Assembly (NCBI GenBank): GCA_035294325.1
Contig: DATGLE010000135.1
Coordinates: 1-30,295 of the forward strand
Origin: DATGLE01 sp035294325
Lineage (GTDB): Bacteria > Chloroflexota > Ktedonobacteria > Ktedonobacterales > Ktedonobacteraceae
Reading direction: 5' to 3'
Length of the DNA: 30,295 bases
The position numbers and the translations under genes are program-made. Positions 7,805 to 16,340 of the stretch are shown here, in pieces. Every line of letters starts with the position of its first letter. Within the stretch, counting starts at the first letter, position 1. The notes below the pieces were generated by a model, which searched no databases, had not been told where the DNA came from, and worked only from the letters and a program-made list of their open reading frames with translations.

Positions 7805-8803
7805 TCACAATGAACGCGGCGCGCTCGATCCTCGGACCAGCAACTGTCCTTTCAGGATTACCTGGCGCGTGGGACGATGGGGATGGGCAACGCGCTGGAG
7901 AAGCAGTTCTGCCGCTGTCTTGCCAATCTCATCGGTTGGTTGTGCAATGAGGGTAATGGGAGGTTGGACGAACGAGGCCCAGGTAGTTTCATCAAAGCTA
8001 ACCAGGGCAATGTCGTCGGGAATAATGAGCTGGCGCTCGCGAATAGCCTGCAATACGCCCGCTGCGATGAGGCTGTTTGTAGTAAAAATTGCGTCGGGGG
8101 GAGGGGCTGCGTCGAGCATTCTCATGGCGGCCACATATGCCGCCTCAATTTTCGGCTGGATGAATTTCATCAATTCCGGCACCGGCGATAGTCCGTATTC
8201 CTTGAGCGCCTTTTCGTACCCTTGCCGCCTTTCTGGCCCGGTAGTACTCATTTCACCACAGAGAGCAGCAATACGCCGATAGCCATTCTCAATGAGATGT
8301 CTGGTGAGGCGATAGCCCGCATCGACGTTATCAAGTAACACGGCATCAACGTCGCCGTGGGGAATGGAACGATCTATAATCACAATGGGGAAGCCAAAGT
8401 GGGCAGTGGAGAAGCTGGCAACCGTCTGGCGCGTTGGCGAGAAAATTGCACCGGCCACATTTTCGTCGCGCAGCAAATTGAGATACATCGTTTCCTTCTC
8501 AGGATTCTCGTCGGTATTGCAGAGAAAGGTGCTGAAACCTTGCTCATAGGCCGTATCCTCAACCGCCCGGCTGATTGAAGTAAAGAACGGGTTGCGAATA
8601 TCGGATACAATCAGGCCAATGGTACTGGATTGTTGCGAACGCAGGCTGCGCGCTACCAGGTTCGGGCGATATCCTAATCGCTCCACCGTTGCCATCACAC
8701 GCTCACGCACTGCCGGGCGCACATGCACCCCGTTCGAGAGCACGCGGGACACCGTGGCCGTTGATACCCCGGCGGCTTCGGCGACATCTTTGATACTGAC
8801 CAT
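7805..8803 (-). CDS. LacI-family transcriptional regulator of the fru PTS locus
   Basis: A 332-residue repressor. The N-terminus is a canonical LacI helix-turn-helix with hinge (MVSIKDVAEAAGVSTATVSR, followed by RPNLVARSLR). The rest is a periplasmic-binding-like effector domain with IGLIVSDIRNPFF, a DAIFTTN segment near 240 and DIALVSFDETTW. The ATG at 8803 has GAGGAGG four bases upstream. It is transcribed away from the PTS operon at 9412, and the shared region carries three related palindromes. These facts suggest that it represses both itself and the operon, with a sugar phosphate, plausibly fructose 1-phosphate, as inducer by analogy with FruR/Cra. The effector is inferred. It converges with the ABC ATPase gene, and the 150 bp between them (7655-7804) show no clear terminator. 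Confidence 0.92.
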   Translation of the reverse strand: MVSIKDVAEAAGVSTATVSRVLSNGVHVRPAVRERVMATVERLGYRPNLVARSLRSQQSSTIGLIVSDIRNPFFTSISRAVEDTAYEQGFSTFLCNTDENPEKETMYLNLLRDENVAGAIFSPTRQTVASFSTAHFGFPIVIIDRSIPHGDVDAVLLDNVDAGYRLTRHLIENGYRRIAALCGEMSTTGPERRQGYEKALKEYGLSPVPELMKFIQPKIEAAYVAAMRMLDAAPPPDAIFTTNSLIAAGVLQAIRERQLIIPDDIALVSFDETTWASFVQPPITLIAQPTDEIGKTAAELLLQRVAHPHRPTRQVILKGQLLVRGSSAPRSL

Positions 8804-8819
8804 ACTTCCTCCTCGGCGA

Positions 8820-8833
8820 TGTAAACGATTTAC
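8820..8833. promoter_or_regulatory. LacI-type operator near the repressor start site
   Basis: TGTAAACGATTTAC: GTAAA and TTTAC flank CGA. It lies just downstream of the predicted -10 box of the repressor gene, where binding would block transcription. It resembles the sites at 9002 and 9249. Confidence 0.55.
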
Positions 8834-8839
8834 TTATTT

Positions 8840-8868
8840 ATTATAGCATATCCAGATGTTTATGTAAG
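8840..8868 (-). promoter_or_regulatory. Candidate promoter of the LacI-family gene
   Basis: On the minus strand CTTACA (8868-8863, 4/6) is followed after 17 bases by a perfect TATAAT (8845-8840). Transcription would start near 8833, inside the operator at 8820-8833. Confidence 0.5.
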
Positions 8869-9001
8869 TGCTTCGCTGCGTCACCAGAGCATATGCATAG
8901 CGGGAAGGTAGAGTTTATCCTTCCAGCAGCTTACCGTCGCCCTTCCTCTTTGTTCACATTTAAGGAATTCGCAGGTTCCCCCTTCACCCGGCGCTCCCAT
9001 C

Positions 9002-9015
9002 TGCAAACGATTTCA
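9002..9015. promoter_or_regulatory. Weaker LacI-type operator
   Basis: TGCAAACGATTTCA shares AAACGATTT with the site at 8820. It lies about 180 bp from that site and 250 bp from the site at 9249, so it could be an auxiliary site for DNA looping. Confidence 0.35.
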
Positions 9016-9236
9016 AAATTTTTGTGCTATCATTGCCTGCGATGTATGCGATGCCAGTAATCGTGGGTGGGCCGATTCGATGTATGAGATCGAACAGAGT
9101 AGATACAGCATAGGGGGTATGCCCGTAAAGGCGCTCTATAAGGCATTCTATCAGTACTCGTCCCATTTTAGATATCCGCCGCGACACAAAAATTGAAGCC
9201 AGCATGGCGATGAGAAAAATTCGTTCCCAAAAAGAC

Positions 9237-9265
9237 TTGACAAATATTTTGTAATCGATTACAAT
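9237..9265 (+). promoter_or_regulatory. Promoter of the fructose PTS operon
   Basis: A perfect -35 TTGACA (9237-9242), a 17-base spacer and TACAAT (9260-9265, 5/6 to the -10 consensus). The operator palindrome covers the end of the spacer and most of the -10 box. The expected start is near 9272. Confidence 0.75.
9249..9264. promoter_or_regulatory. LacI-type operator over the fru promoter
   Basis: TTGTAATCGATTACAA is a perfect 16-bp palindrome with the central CG typical of LacI-family operators. It overlaps the -10 box, so a bound repressor would exclude RNA polymerase. Confidence 0.75.
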
Positions 9266-9411
9266 ACGTATAGAGATGAGGATGGTGAGGGTTGCATGAC
9301 AGGCGAACCATAAAGAAGCGGCGCATCGGAGATGGATGCGTTCTCCACGAGAGTAACCGTAGAGTTTTTGTACAGCGTTCTCTGTTGAACCCCTGGAGGC
9401 AATGAGGCACT

Positions 9412-11877
9412 ATGATTACCATTGATGAGCGTCTTATCCGCTTGCAATCCTCTGCCGTCGATAAGCAGCAGTCCATCGCCCAGGTAGGGCAGCTTCTGGT
9501 AGACAGTGGGTACATCGATGCCGGTTATATCGCGAGCATGCTTGAACGTGAAAAAGTCGCCAACACCTATCTTGGCAACGGTATTTCAATTCCACACGGA
9601 CTCCCCGGAGATCGCCATCTCATCAAGCAGACAGGCATTGCAGTGGTGCAGGTGCCAGGTGGTGTGACCTGGAATCCCGGCGAAACTGTGCGTCTCGTTG
9701 TCGGGATCGCTGCTAAATCAGACGAGCATATTGAGGTGTTGCGACGGCTGACACGCGTACTGGGCGACCAGGAGCAGGTAGCTCGCCTGTCTCAGACCAC
9801 CGATCCACGCGACATCATCGAAGCTCTGACGGGAGAGCGGCCCGTCGCGCCCTCCAGTAGTGGTGATACGGCTGATTACACCAGCTTCTTCGATGCGGTA
9901 ATCCTGAATAAGACCGGGCTGCATGCACGCCCCGCCGCCACGTTCGTAGATCTGGCAAAGCGCTTTCAGTCCAGTATCAAGGTGCGCCACGGTGATGCTG
10001 TTGCCGATGGCAAAAGTCTTCTCTCCCTCCTCCAACTGGGCGTTGAGCACGGCGCCAGAGTACGCGTCTCGGCTCAGGGAGCCGATGCCGCGGCTGCCCT
10101 GGATGCTCTACAGTCCGCGATTGCCGTCGGGCTTGGAGATGAGCCGGAAGAAGAGCTTCCCCCGGCGCCATCAAACGCCTCTCAGGGCTGGGTTGCGCAA
10201 GCCGCCGGCGCGACGATTGTGGGTATTCCTGCCTCGGGCGGACTTGCCATCGGTCCCGTTCGCCAGTTCATCCATCGTCCCATCACCGTCACTGACACTG
10301 CTGGCGACCCGATTACCGAAGGGGACTGCCTGCAAAACGCGCTCAATGCCGCACAAAATGAGCTTGATCGGCTGCATGAGGAAGTGAAAACGCGTCTCGG
10401 CTCCGGCAAGGCAGCTATTTTCCGCGTTCACGCCGAGTTTCTTAACGATCCCTCTCTCGTGATGCAGACCGTTTCTCTCATTTATCAAGGACACAGCGCC
10501 GCCTGGTCATGGCAGCAGGTTGTCAATGAACGGGTAGCGCGGATGCAGAAACTCGACGATCCTGTTCTTGCCGGTCGTGCCGTTGATCTAAGTGATGTGG
10601 GACAGAGAGTCCTGCGTCATATGCTTGGGCAGGCTGTAGAGCAGCCTCCGGTATTGAGCGCCCCCACCATTCTCATCGCGGAAGACCTGACTCCCTCCGA
10701 TACTGCCATGCTCGATCCAGACGCGATCCTGGGATTGTGTACCGCCAGAGGTGGCCCGACCTCTCATACCGCTATTCTCGCACGCGGACTCGGCCTCCCC
10801 GCTATCGTTGGCGCAGGAGAGCAGGTGCTTGATGTAGCCGATGGGACGCCCGGCATTCTGGACGGGGAGAGTGGCAGGCTCTATCTCAGGCCGAGCCAGG
10901 CCGATGTGCAGACGGCCAGGGAGTTGCAACAGCAGCTCCAACGGATGGCGGAGGCCGCCCGCGCCAGTCGCTTTGCGCCCGCGACAACCAGCGACGGGCA
11001 TCGGGTGGAGGTAGCCGCCAATATCAATCGCGCCTCCGATGCTCCCCAGGCCATCGAGGCAGGAGCTGAAGGAGTCGGGTTGATGCGCACGGAGTTTCTC
11101 TTCCTGGCCCGTGATAGCGCCCCTTCGGAGGAAGAGCAGTTCGAAGCCTATCGCGCGATGGCCCGGGCGCTGGAGGGACGCCCCCTTATTATTCGCACGC
11201 TGGACATCGGGGGCGATAAAGAGGTGCCATATCTCCACTTACCCAGGGAAGACAATTCTTTTCTGGGTGTACGTGGGATTCGCCTGTGCCTGATCCGTCA
11301 TGATCTGTTTATTCCACAACTGCGCGCTATCTATCGGGCTGCTGCCTATGGCCGCATCTCCATCATGCTCCCTATGGTTGCGACCCTCGAAGATGTAGCG
11401 CGTGCGCGGGCCATCGCCGAACAGGTTCGCGAAGAACTCAACGCGCCACCTGTTCCTCTCGGCATTATGATCGAGGTGCCATCCGCTGTTATGCTGGCCG
11501 ATCACTTTGCTCAAGAAGTCGATTTCTTCTCCATCGGTACAAATGACCTGACCCAGTACACGCTGGCAATGGATCGCCTGCATCCGCAGCTGGCGCGCCA
11601 GGCGGACGCTTTGCATCCCGCTGTGCTGCGCATGGTGGACAGGACCGTCCAGGCATCCAATAAAGCGGGGAAGTGGGTTGGAGTATGCGGAGGGATTGCC
11701 GGTGATCCGAAGGGGGCCGCCATCCTGACAGGGCTGGGGGTCTCGGAACTAAGTGTAAGCGTACCCAGCATCGCCGCGGTAAAGGCGCACATTCGCAGCC
11801 TCTCATTCGCGGAAATGCGGCGCATGGCGCAGCAGGCATTAGAGTGCCGCACAGCGGCGGAGGTCCGCAGTCTATGA
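9412..11877 (+). CDS. fruB: PTS multiphosphoryl transfer protein, EIIA(Fru)-HPr-EI fusion (FruB/MTP type)
   Basis: This 821-residue cytoplasmic fusion carries every soluble step of the phosphotransferase system. EIIA of the mannitol/fructose type spans 1-145 with phospho-His62 (GISIPHG). HPr spans about 158-245 with phospho-His171 (GLHARPA) and a Ser at 202 in the usual regulatory-site position. Enzyme I spans about 265-821 with phospho-His452 (GGPTSHTAI), the PEP/Mg motifs GVGLMRTEF (554-562) and RTLDIGGDK (595-603), IEVPSAVMLADHF, GTNDLTQYTLAMDR and a conserved Cys759 (VGVCGGIAGD). Phosphate would pass from PEP through EI, HPr and EIIA to the EIIB domains of the permease. The order EIIA-HPr-EI is that of bacterial FruB-type proteins. 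The stop codon overlaps the next gene's ATG (ATGA), and the gene heads the operon behind the LacI-controlled promoter. Confidence 0.93.
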   Translation: MITIDERLIRLQSSAVDKQQSIAQVGQLLVDSGYIDAGYIASMLEREKVANTYLGNGISIPHGLPGDRHLIKQTGIAVVQVPGGVTWNPGETVRLVVGIAAKSDEHIEVLRRLTRVLGDQEQVARLSQTTDPRDIIEALTGERPVAPSSSGDTADYTSFFDAVILNKTGLHARPAATFVDLAKRFQSSIKVRHGDAVADGKSLLSLLQLGVEHGARVRVSAQGADAAAALDALQSAIAVGLGDEPEEELPPAPSNASQGWVAQAAGATIVGIPASGGLAIGPVRQFIHRPITVTDTAGDPITEGDCLQNALNAAQNELDRLHEEVKTRLGSGKAAIFRVHAEFLNDPSLVMQTVSLIYQGHSAAWSWQQVVNERVARMQKLDDPVLAGRAVDLSDVGQRVLRHMLGQAVEQPPVLSAPTILIAEDLTPSDTAMLDPDAILGLCTARGGPTSHTAILARGLGLPAIVGAGEQVLDVADGTPGILDGESGRLYLRPSQADVQTARELQQQLQRMAEAARASRFAPATTSDGHRVEVAANINRASDAPQAIEAGAEGVGLMRTEFLFLARDSAPSEEEQFEAYRAMARALEGRPLIIRTLDIGGDKEVPYLHLPREDNSFLGVRGIRLCLIRHDLFIPQLRAIYRAAAYGRISIMLPMVATLEDVARARAIAEQVREELNAPPVPLGIMIEVPSAVMLADHFAQEVDFFSIGTNDLTQYTLAMDRLHPQLARQADALHPAVLRMVDRTVQASNKAGKWVGVCGGIAGDPKGAAILTGLGVSELSVSVPSIAAVKAHIRSLSFAEMRRMAQQALECRTAAEVRSL

Positions 11878-12827
11878 GAATCGCTACGGTAACGCTCAGC
11901 CCGGCAATAGATCAGACGGTGCAGGTAAATAATTTTCGTCCCAATACAGTTAATTACGCCCAGACAATGCAATTCAGTGCGGGGGGCAAAGGCATTAATG
12001 TTGCCTCGTTCCTGGTGGATGCCGGCTTCTCTCCCTGTGTGACGGGATTTCTCGGTCAGGACAATGCCCGCATCTTCGAGCAGTTCTTCGCGGACAGGCG
12101 CATCGATGACCAGTTTGTGCGCATCCCCGGCCAGACCCGCATTGGCGTCAAGATCGTCGATGAAGCCAATCAGCAGACGACGGATATCAACATGCCGAGC
12201 CTGCCTCCTCCAGTGGAGGCCATGAAAACCCTGTACAGGACTATTGAGCGGCTGACCGCTTCCTGCGACTGGTTTGTGCTCTCAGGCAGGCTCCCTCCGG
12301 GGGTTCCCGCCAACACCTATGCCTCGCTTATCACCCAACTCAGGGGATATGGCAAACATGTGGTGCTCGATACCAGCGCAGAGGCCCTTCGTGAAGGTGT
12401 GCAGGCGGGGCCAACCATTGTGAAGCCCAATATTGATGAACTGCGACAACTGGTCGGACAGCCGCTTGAAGATGATAGCGCCGTCGAACGGGCTGCTCGC
12501 AAACTGCTAGAGCGCGGCATTCACCTGGTCGTCATTTCGCTGGGAGCGCGCGGAGCGCTATTTGTGAATCAAACGACTACGCTGATGGCCGTTCCACCTT
12601 CAGTGCAGGTGAAAAGTACTGTTGGGGCAGGCGATGCGATGGTGGCGGGATTGCTTGCCGCTCAGATCCAGGGATTGAGCTTCTCAGATTGTGCCAGGCT
12701 TGCTACAGCGTTCTCGCTCGCAGCAATCACCCGTACCGGTTCCCGGCTGCCTGACCGTCAAACCCTGCTTGCATACGCCGAGCAAGTATCCATCCACGTG
12801 TCTACCGGTGTCCCTCGTAGCATTTAA
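11874..12827 (+). CDS. fruK: 1-phosphofructokinase (PfkB family)
   Basis: A 317-residue PfkB-family kinase that should convert fructose 1-phosphate, the PTS product, to fructose 1,6-bisphosphate with ATP. Visible motifs are the N-terminal signature SAGGKGIN (35-42), VKPNIDEL and the anion hole/catalytic segment VGAGDAMVAG with the catalytic base at Asp254. The start is ATG 11874, which overlaps the TGA of the preceding PTS gene by four bases. An ATG ten codons upstream would lie inside that gene. The overlap implies translational coupling. The downstream permease gene follows after 107 bp in the same direction. 1-Phosphofructokinase is preferred over tagatose-6-phosphate kinase because of its place between the fused EI protein and a fructose-type EIIBC. 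Confidence 0.9.
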   Translation: MRIATVTLSPAIDQTVQVNNFRPNTVNYAQTMQFSAGGKGINVASFLVDAGFSPCVTGFLGQDNARIFEQFFADRRIDDQFVRIPGQTRIGVKIVDEANQQTTDINMPSLPPPVEAMKTLYRTIERLTASCDWFVLSGRLPPGVPANTYASLITQLRGYGKHVVLDTSAEALREGVQAGPTIVKPNIDELRQLVGQPLEDDSAVERAARKLLERGIHLVVISLGARGALFVNQTTTLMAVPPSVQVKSTVGAGDAMVAGLLAAQIQGLSFSDCARLATAFSLAAITRTGSRLPDRQTLLAYAEQVSIHVSTGVPRSI

Positions 12828-12934
12828 ACGTTCCTTAGTAAGTAATCCGTACAGGGAGCGCTATTGCGTATGATGATCTCCCCATTTGCGCTCGCTTCCT
12901 TACATTTATCTTCTCAAACACAGGAGGGAACAAC

Positions 12935-14728
12935 ATGACAAAGATCGTCGCCATTACCTCGTGTCCCACCGGCATCGCTCACACCTTCATGGCCGCGGAA
13001 GCGCTGCAACGAGGGGCAGAAGCATTGGGGCATAGCATCAAAGTGGAGACGCAGGGATCGGTTGGCGCCCAGAATGCCCTGACTCCCGCCGACATTGCCG
13101 AGGCCGAACTGGTGATCGTTGCCGCCGATGCGAAAGTTGACCTGAGTCGTTTTGCTGGCAAGCCACTTTATGAAACCTCCACGAACGCGGCTATCCGCGA
13201 TGCACAGGGAGTCGTGAAGAACGCCCTGGCGGAAGCCGGGGTGGGCAGTCCCTCGACTGCCACCCCGGCTGCGCCGGCAACCCCGGGCAAGCGGATCGTG
13301 GCTATCACATCCTGCCCCACTGGCATCGCTCACACCTTCATGGCCGCGGAAGGACTGGAAAAAGGAGCACAGGCCCTGGGGCATAGCATCAAGGTGGAGA
13401 CGCAGGGATCGGTTGGCGCCCAGAATGCCCTGACTCCCGCCGACATTGCAGCCGCTGACGTGGTAATCATTGCCGCCGATGCGAAAGTTGACCTGAGTCG
13501 TTTTGCCGGCAAGCCGCTTTATGAAACCTCCACGAACGCGGCGATCAACGGTGGTCAGAACGTGATCAAGGAGGCGCTGGCACAGGCGGCAAGCCGCCCG
13601 GCACAGGCGGCCCGGGCGGACTATGTAGCGCAAGTGCAGGCCGCTAAAGCGGCGAAGTCCAAAGCGCGTACCGGTCCCTATAAACATCTCATGACCGGAG
13701 TCTCGTACATGATCCCATTCGTGGTAGCGGGCGGCATTCTGATCGCGCTGGGCTTTGCATTTGGTGGCATCAATGTAGACAAAGCGACCAGTGGCCTCGG
13801 CTGGGCGCTCTTCCAGATCGGGGCGAATGCTGCGTTCGCGCTCTTTGTGCCCATCCTGGCGGGTTTTATTTCCTACTCTATAGCTGATCGGCCCGGTCTG
13901 GCTCCTGGCATGATCGGGGGGATACTGGCGGGCAGCGCCTTTACCGGTTCCGGCTTCCTGGGTGGGATTATCGCGGGCTTCCTGGCCGGCTATGTGACCT
14001 ACTGGCTCAACAGAGGGATTGTGTTACCGCGCAACCTGGCAGGGCTTAAACCGGTGCTCATTCTTCCGCTGCTCAGTTCCGCTATCGTTGGTCTGCTGAT
14101 GATCTATGTCATAGGTACGCCCGTCCACCTTATCAACGTTGGCCTGACCGCCTGGTTGAAGGGTATGCAGGCAGCTAATGCGGTGGTCCTGGGTCTGATT
14201 ATGGGCTTGATGATGGCTTTTGACATGGGTGGCCCGGTCAATAAGGCGGCCTATGCCTTCTCAGTTGGACTGCTCAGCAGTCAGATTTATACACCGATGG
14301 CGGCTGTAATGGCGGCTGGTATGACGCCGCCGTTGGGCCTGGCCCTGGCGACCATACTGTTCAAGGATCGCTTTACGAAGGACGAGCGGGAAGCGGGTAA
14401 GGCCGCCTGGGTGCTCGGACTGTCCTTTATCACAGAAGGCGCCATCCCCTTCGCTGCCGAGGATCCATTCCGCGTGATCCCTTCTATCATGATCGGTTCA
14501 GCCGTAACCGGCGCGCTGTCAATGCTCTTCCAGTGCCAGCTGCGCGTTCCACATGGCGGTGCGTTCGTCCTGCTTATTCCGAACGTGGTCACGAATCTGC
14601 CGATGTATGTGCTCGCGATCCTTATCGGCACCGTGGTAACGGCAGGGGCGCTGTTTATCCTCAAACGTCCCGTTGCCACGGAGGAAGAGGCTGAAAAGGA
14701 AGAGGCTCAGGTCGCTGCGGTGGCTTGA
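12935..14728 (+). CDS. fruA: PTS fructose-type permease EIIB-EIIB-EIIC
   Basis: A 597-residue membrane permease that should import and phosphorylate fructose. Two EIIB domains stand in tandem (about 1-100 and 118-217), each with SCPTGIAHT and its phosphorylatable cysteine (Cys10 and Cys127), joined by an Ala/Pro/Thr-rich linker. EIIC from about 245 has many hydrophobic segments and the conserved GGPVNKAAYAF and EGAIPFAAEDPFRVIPS regions. In E. coli FruA the first B-like domain lacks the active cysteine. Here both keep it, and the two copies share long identical DNA blocks. The ATG at 12935 has AGGAGGG six bases upstream. The C-terminus ends in a Glu-rich cytoplasmic tail. A strong hairpin follows 17 bp after the stop. 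The substrate is called fructose from the family and the operon. Confidence 0.92.
   Translation: MTKIVAITSCPTGIAHTFMAAEALQRGAEALGHSIKVETQGSVGAQNALTPADIAEAELVIVAADAKVDLSRFAGKPLYETSTNAAIRDAQGVVKNALAEAGVGSPSTATPAAPATPGKRIVAITSCPTGIAHTFMAAEGLEKGAQALGHSIKVETQGSVGAQNALTPADIAAADVVIIAADAKVDLSRFAGKPLYETSTNAAINGGQNVIKEALAQAASRPAQAARADYVAQVQAAKAAKSKARTGPYKHLMTGVSYMIPFVVAGGILIALGFAFGGINVDKATSGLGWALFQIGANAAFALFVPILAGFISYSIADRPGLAPGMIGGILAGSAFTGSGFLGGIIAGFLAGYVTYWLNRGIVLPRNLAGLKPVLILPLLSSAIVGLLMIYVIGTPVHLINVGLTAWLKGMQAANAVVLGLIMGLMMAFDMGGPVNKAAYAFSVGLLSSQIYTPMAAVMAAGMTPPLGLALATILFKDRFTKDEREAGKAAWVLGLSFITEGAIPFAAEDPFRVIPSIMIGSAVTGALSMLFQCQLRVPHGGAFVLLIPNVVTNLPMYVLAILIGTVVTAGALFILKRPVATEEEAEKEEAQVAAVA
12962..13191 (+). 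repeat. EIIB tandem repeat, unit 1
   Basis: This unit corresponds to 13313-13542 at a constant offset of 351 bp (117 codons). The copies share identical runs of 31 nt (12971-13001), 56 nt (13043-13098), about 35 nt (13121-13155) and 26 nt (13166-13191), including third codon positions. Confidence 0.9.
13313..13542 (+). repeat. EIIB tandem repeat, unit 2
   Basis: Second copy of the EIIB coding unit, offset by 351 bp from 12962-13191. The differences cluster between the identical blocks, the pattern left by recent duplication or gene conversion. Confidence 0.9.
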
Positions 14729-14745
14729 GGTACCGCGAAGAACAC

Positions 14746-14772
14746 GCCACGAGGAGCATAACTCCTCGTGGC
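14746..14772 (+). terminator. Terminator-like hairpin after the fru operon
   Basis: Perfect 11-bp arms GCCACGAGGAG and CTCCTCGTGGC with a 5-base loop, 17 bp after the permease stop. No T-run follows, so it may act as an mRNA 3'-end stabiliser rather than a classical intrinsic terminator. The remaining DNA to 15009 shows nothing clear. Confidence 0.5.
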
Positions 14773-15009
14773 ATCCTGGTCCTGCATGCGAGCACGCAGC
14801 GCAGGGGGCAGCCGTGATACCTGCTGATACGCTTCATCCGCTCTATGTTTTGAACAGCGCCGGACAGACGGGCGCGGGGTGGGCTAGCTGCTCCTGCCGC
14901 CCGAACGCCTCAGCGGTCATGGAAGCGGCGGGGATTGAAGAGCGGACGCGTGTGGTCGCCCGGGCTGAAAGGGACCACTCCGGGGCGGCCTGGCTCTGTC
15001 ATCGCTCTT

Positions 15010-16305
15010 CTACATGCTGGCCGGCATAGCTTGAAGCACGCGCCGTGCCATCTCCAGCGTGAACTCGATGTCTTCCCGTGTATGGGCCGCACTGACGTGG
15101 TTGCGTTTGAGGGCCGTTGGGAGCATGAAAATGCCATGCTCGCACATCGTTTTGCGGAACCACACGTCGCGGGCGGTGTTGTTGCGCAGGAGATCGCTGT
15201 AGCTGGTGATCGGCCCTTCCATGAAGTATGGCACGAACACCGAACCAAAGAGCGCCACCGTCATCGGAATACCCAGCTCACTCGCGATTTGCTGGAGTCC
15301 ATCGGCTGCCTGCCTGGCGAGCGCGAAGCAGTGCTGGTGTACCGTGCCATTCTCAAGCTGCGCGATAGTCGCCAGCGCGGCGGCGACGCCGACGGGATGC
15401 CCGTTGTAGGTGCCCGCGAAGAAGACGCCGCCCCCGGGTGCGCAGCGATCCATGAACTCGGCCTTGCCGACGAGCGCGGCGATAGGGTAGCCATTCGCCA
15501 TCGCCTTTGCGAACGTACTCAGGTCCGGGGTGATGCCGCAGATCTGCTGATATCCGCCCAATGAGTGGCGAAAGCCGGTGATGACCTCATCGAAGATCAG
15601 CAATGCGCCATGTGTGCGCGTTAACTCGCGCAGCGCACTGAGAAACTCCGGGCGTGGCATCACACAGCCGATATTGTGCGGGATTACCTCGACGAGTATC
15701 GCTGCGATCTCTTCGCCCTGGCGTTGCAGCGTCTCGGCCACTGCTTCACTATCGTTGAAGGGGAGCACGATGGTATGATCGATAACCTCTGGCAGCATGC
15801 CAAGCGAGAGGGGATCCTTGTGCCCGATCTTCTCGGGTGGGCTGATGACGTTCATCAATACGGCATCATGCCAGCCATGATAGGTGCCCTGGAACTTGAT
15901 AATCGACCTTCGCCCGGTGACGGCGCGAGCCAGCCTCAGCGCGGCATAGGTTGCCTCGGAGCCAGAATTGCACAGCAACACGCGCTCGGCTGAGGGAATG
16001 TGCCGCACCATTGTTTCCGCCAGTTCGACTTCGAGGTCGCTGACTCCCGCTCCCATAAGGTCGAGTCGCCTGATGGCCTCCTGCACGGCGGCATTCACAG
16101 CGGGATGGCTGTGTCCCAGGATCAATGGCCCGAAGGCCGCATGGTAATCCAGATACCGCTTGCCATCGGCATCGGTGAAATAAGCTCCTGCGGCATGGGT
16201 GACAGCTATCGGCCAGGGAAGAACCCGATTTGCCGAGTTCACTCCCCCCGGAATGACCCTTTGGGCGCGGCTGACAAGTTCGACATTGCTCAATACTGTG
16301 GACAT
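15010..16305 (-). CDS. Class III PLP aminotransferase, HemL-like
   Basis: A 431-residue fold-type I PLP enzyme of aminotransferase class III, close in layout to glutamate-1-semialdehyde aminomutase (RAQRVIPGGVNSANR at the N-terminus). NSGSEAT (113-119) binds the cofactor phosphate, Asp239 in FDEVITGFR contacts the pyridine nitrogen, and Lys267 in STFAKAMANGYP should form the Schiff base. It is cytoplasmic. The gene follows the GntR regulator by 35 bp on the same strand, divergent from an FAD amine oxidase and an ABC importer. No heme-synthesis gene is nearby, so a catabolic transaminase or aminomutase acting on the imported compound is more likely than heme synthesis. The ATG at 16305 has AGGAG seven bases upstream. 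The amino donor and product are unknown. Confidence 0.85.
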   Translation of the reverse strand: MSTVLSNVELVSRAQRVIPGGVNSANRVLPWPIAVTHAAGAYFTDADGKRYLDYHAAFGPLILGHSHPAVNAAVQEAIRRLDLMGAGVSDLEVELAETMVRHIPSAERVLLCNSGSEATYAALRLARAVTGRRSIIKFQGTYHGWHDAVLMNVISPPEKIGHKDPLSLGMLPEVIDHTIVLPFNDSEAVAETLQRQGEEIAAILVEVIPHNIGCVMPRPEFLSALRELTRTHGALLIFDEVITGFRHSLGGYQQICGITPDLSTFAKAMANGYPIAALVGKAEFMDRCAPGGGVFFAGTYNGHPVGVAAALATIAQLENGTVHQHCFALARQAADGLQQIASELGIPMTVALFGSVFVPYFMEGPITSYSDLLRNNTARDVWFRKTMCEHGIFMLPTALKRNHVSAAHTREDIEFTLEMARRVLQAMPASM

Positions 16306-16340
16306 CGTGCTTCTCCTGATAATGAGTGAGATAGGGACGG

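Larger units (their letters stand above)
8804..9411. other. Divergent regulatory region, lacI-family gene / fru operon
   Basis: About 600 bp without a credible gene. It holds both divergent promoters, three LacI-type operators (8820, 9002, 9249) and a leader of about 140 nt before the EI fusion gene. A 73-codon minus-strand frame (8984-9205) has no ribosome binding site. Confidence 0.6.

Noticed and set aside
15010..16305. Heme biosynthesis role (hemL) for the class III aminotransferase
   Set aside because: The sequence is HemL-like, but it is paired with a GntR regulator and a catabolic operon, with no other tetrapyrrole gene in the window.
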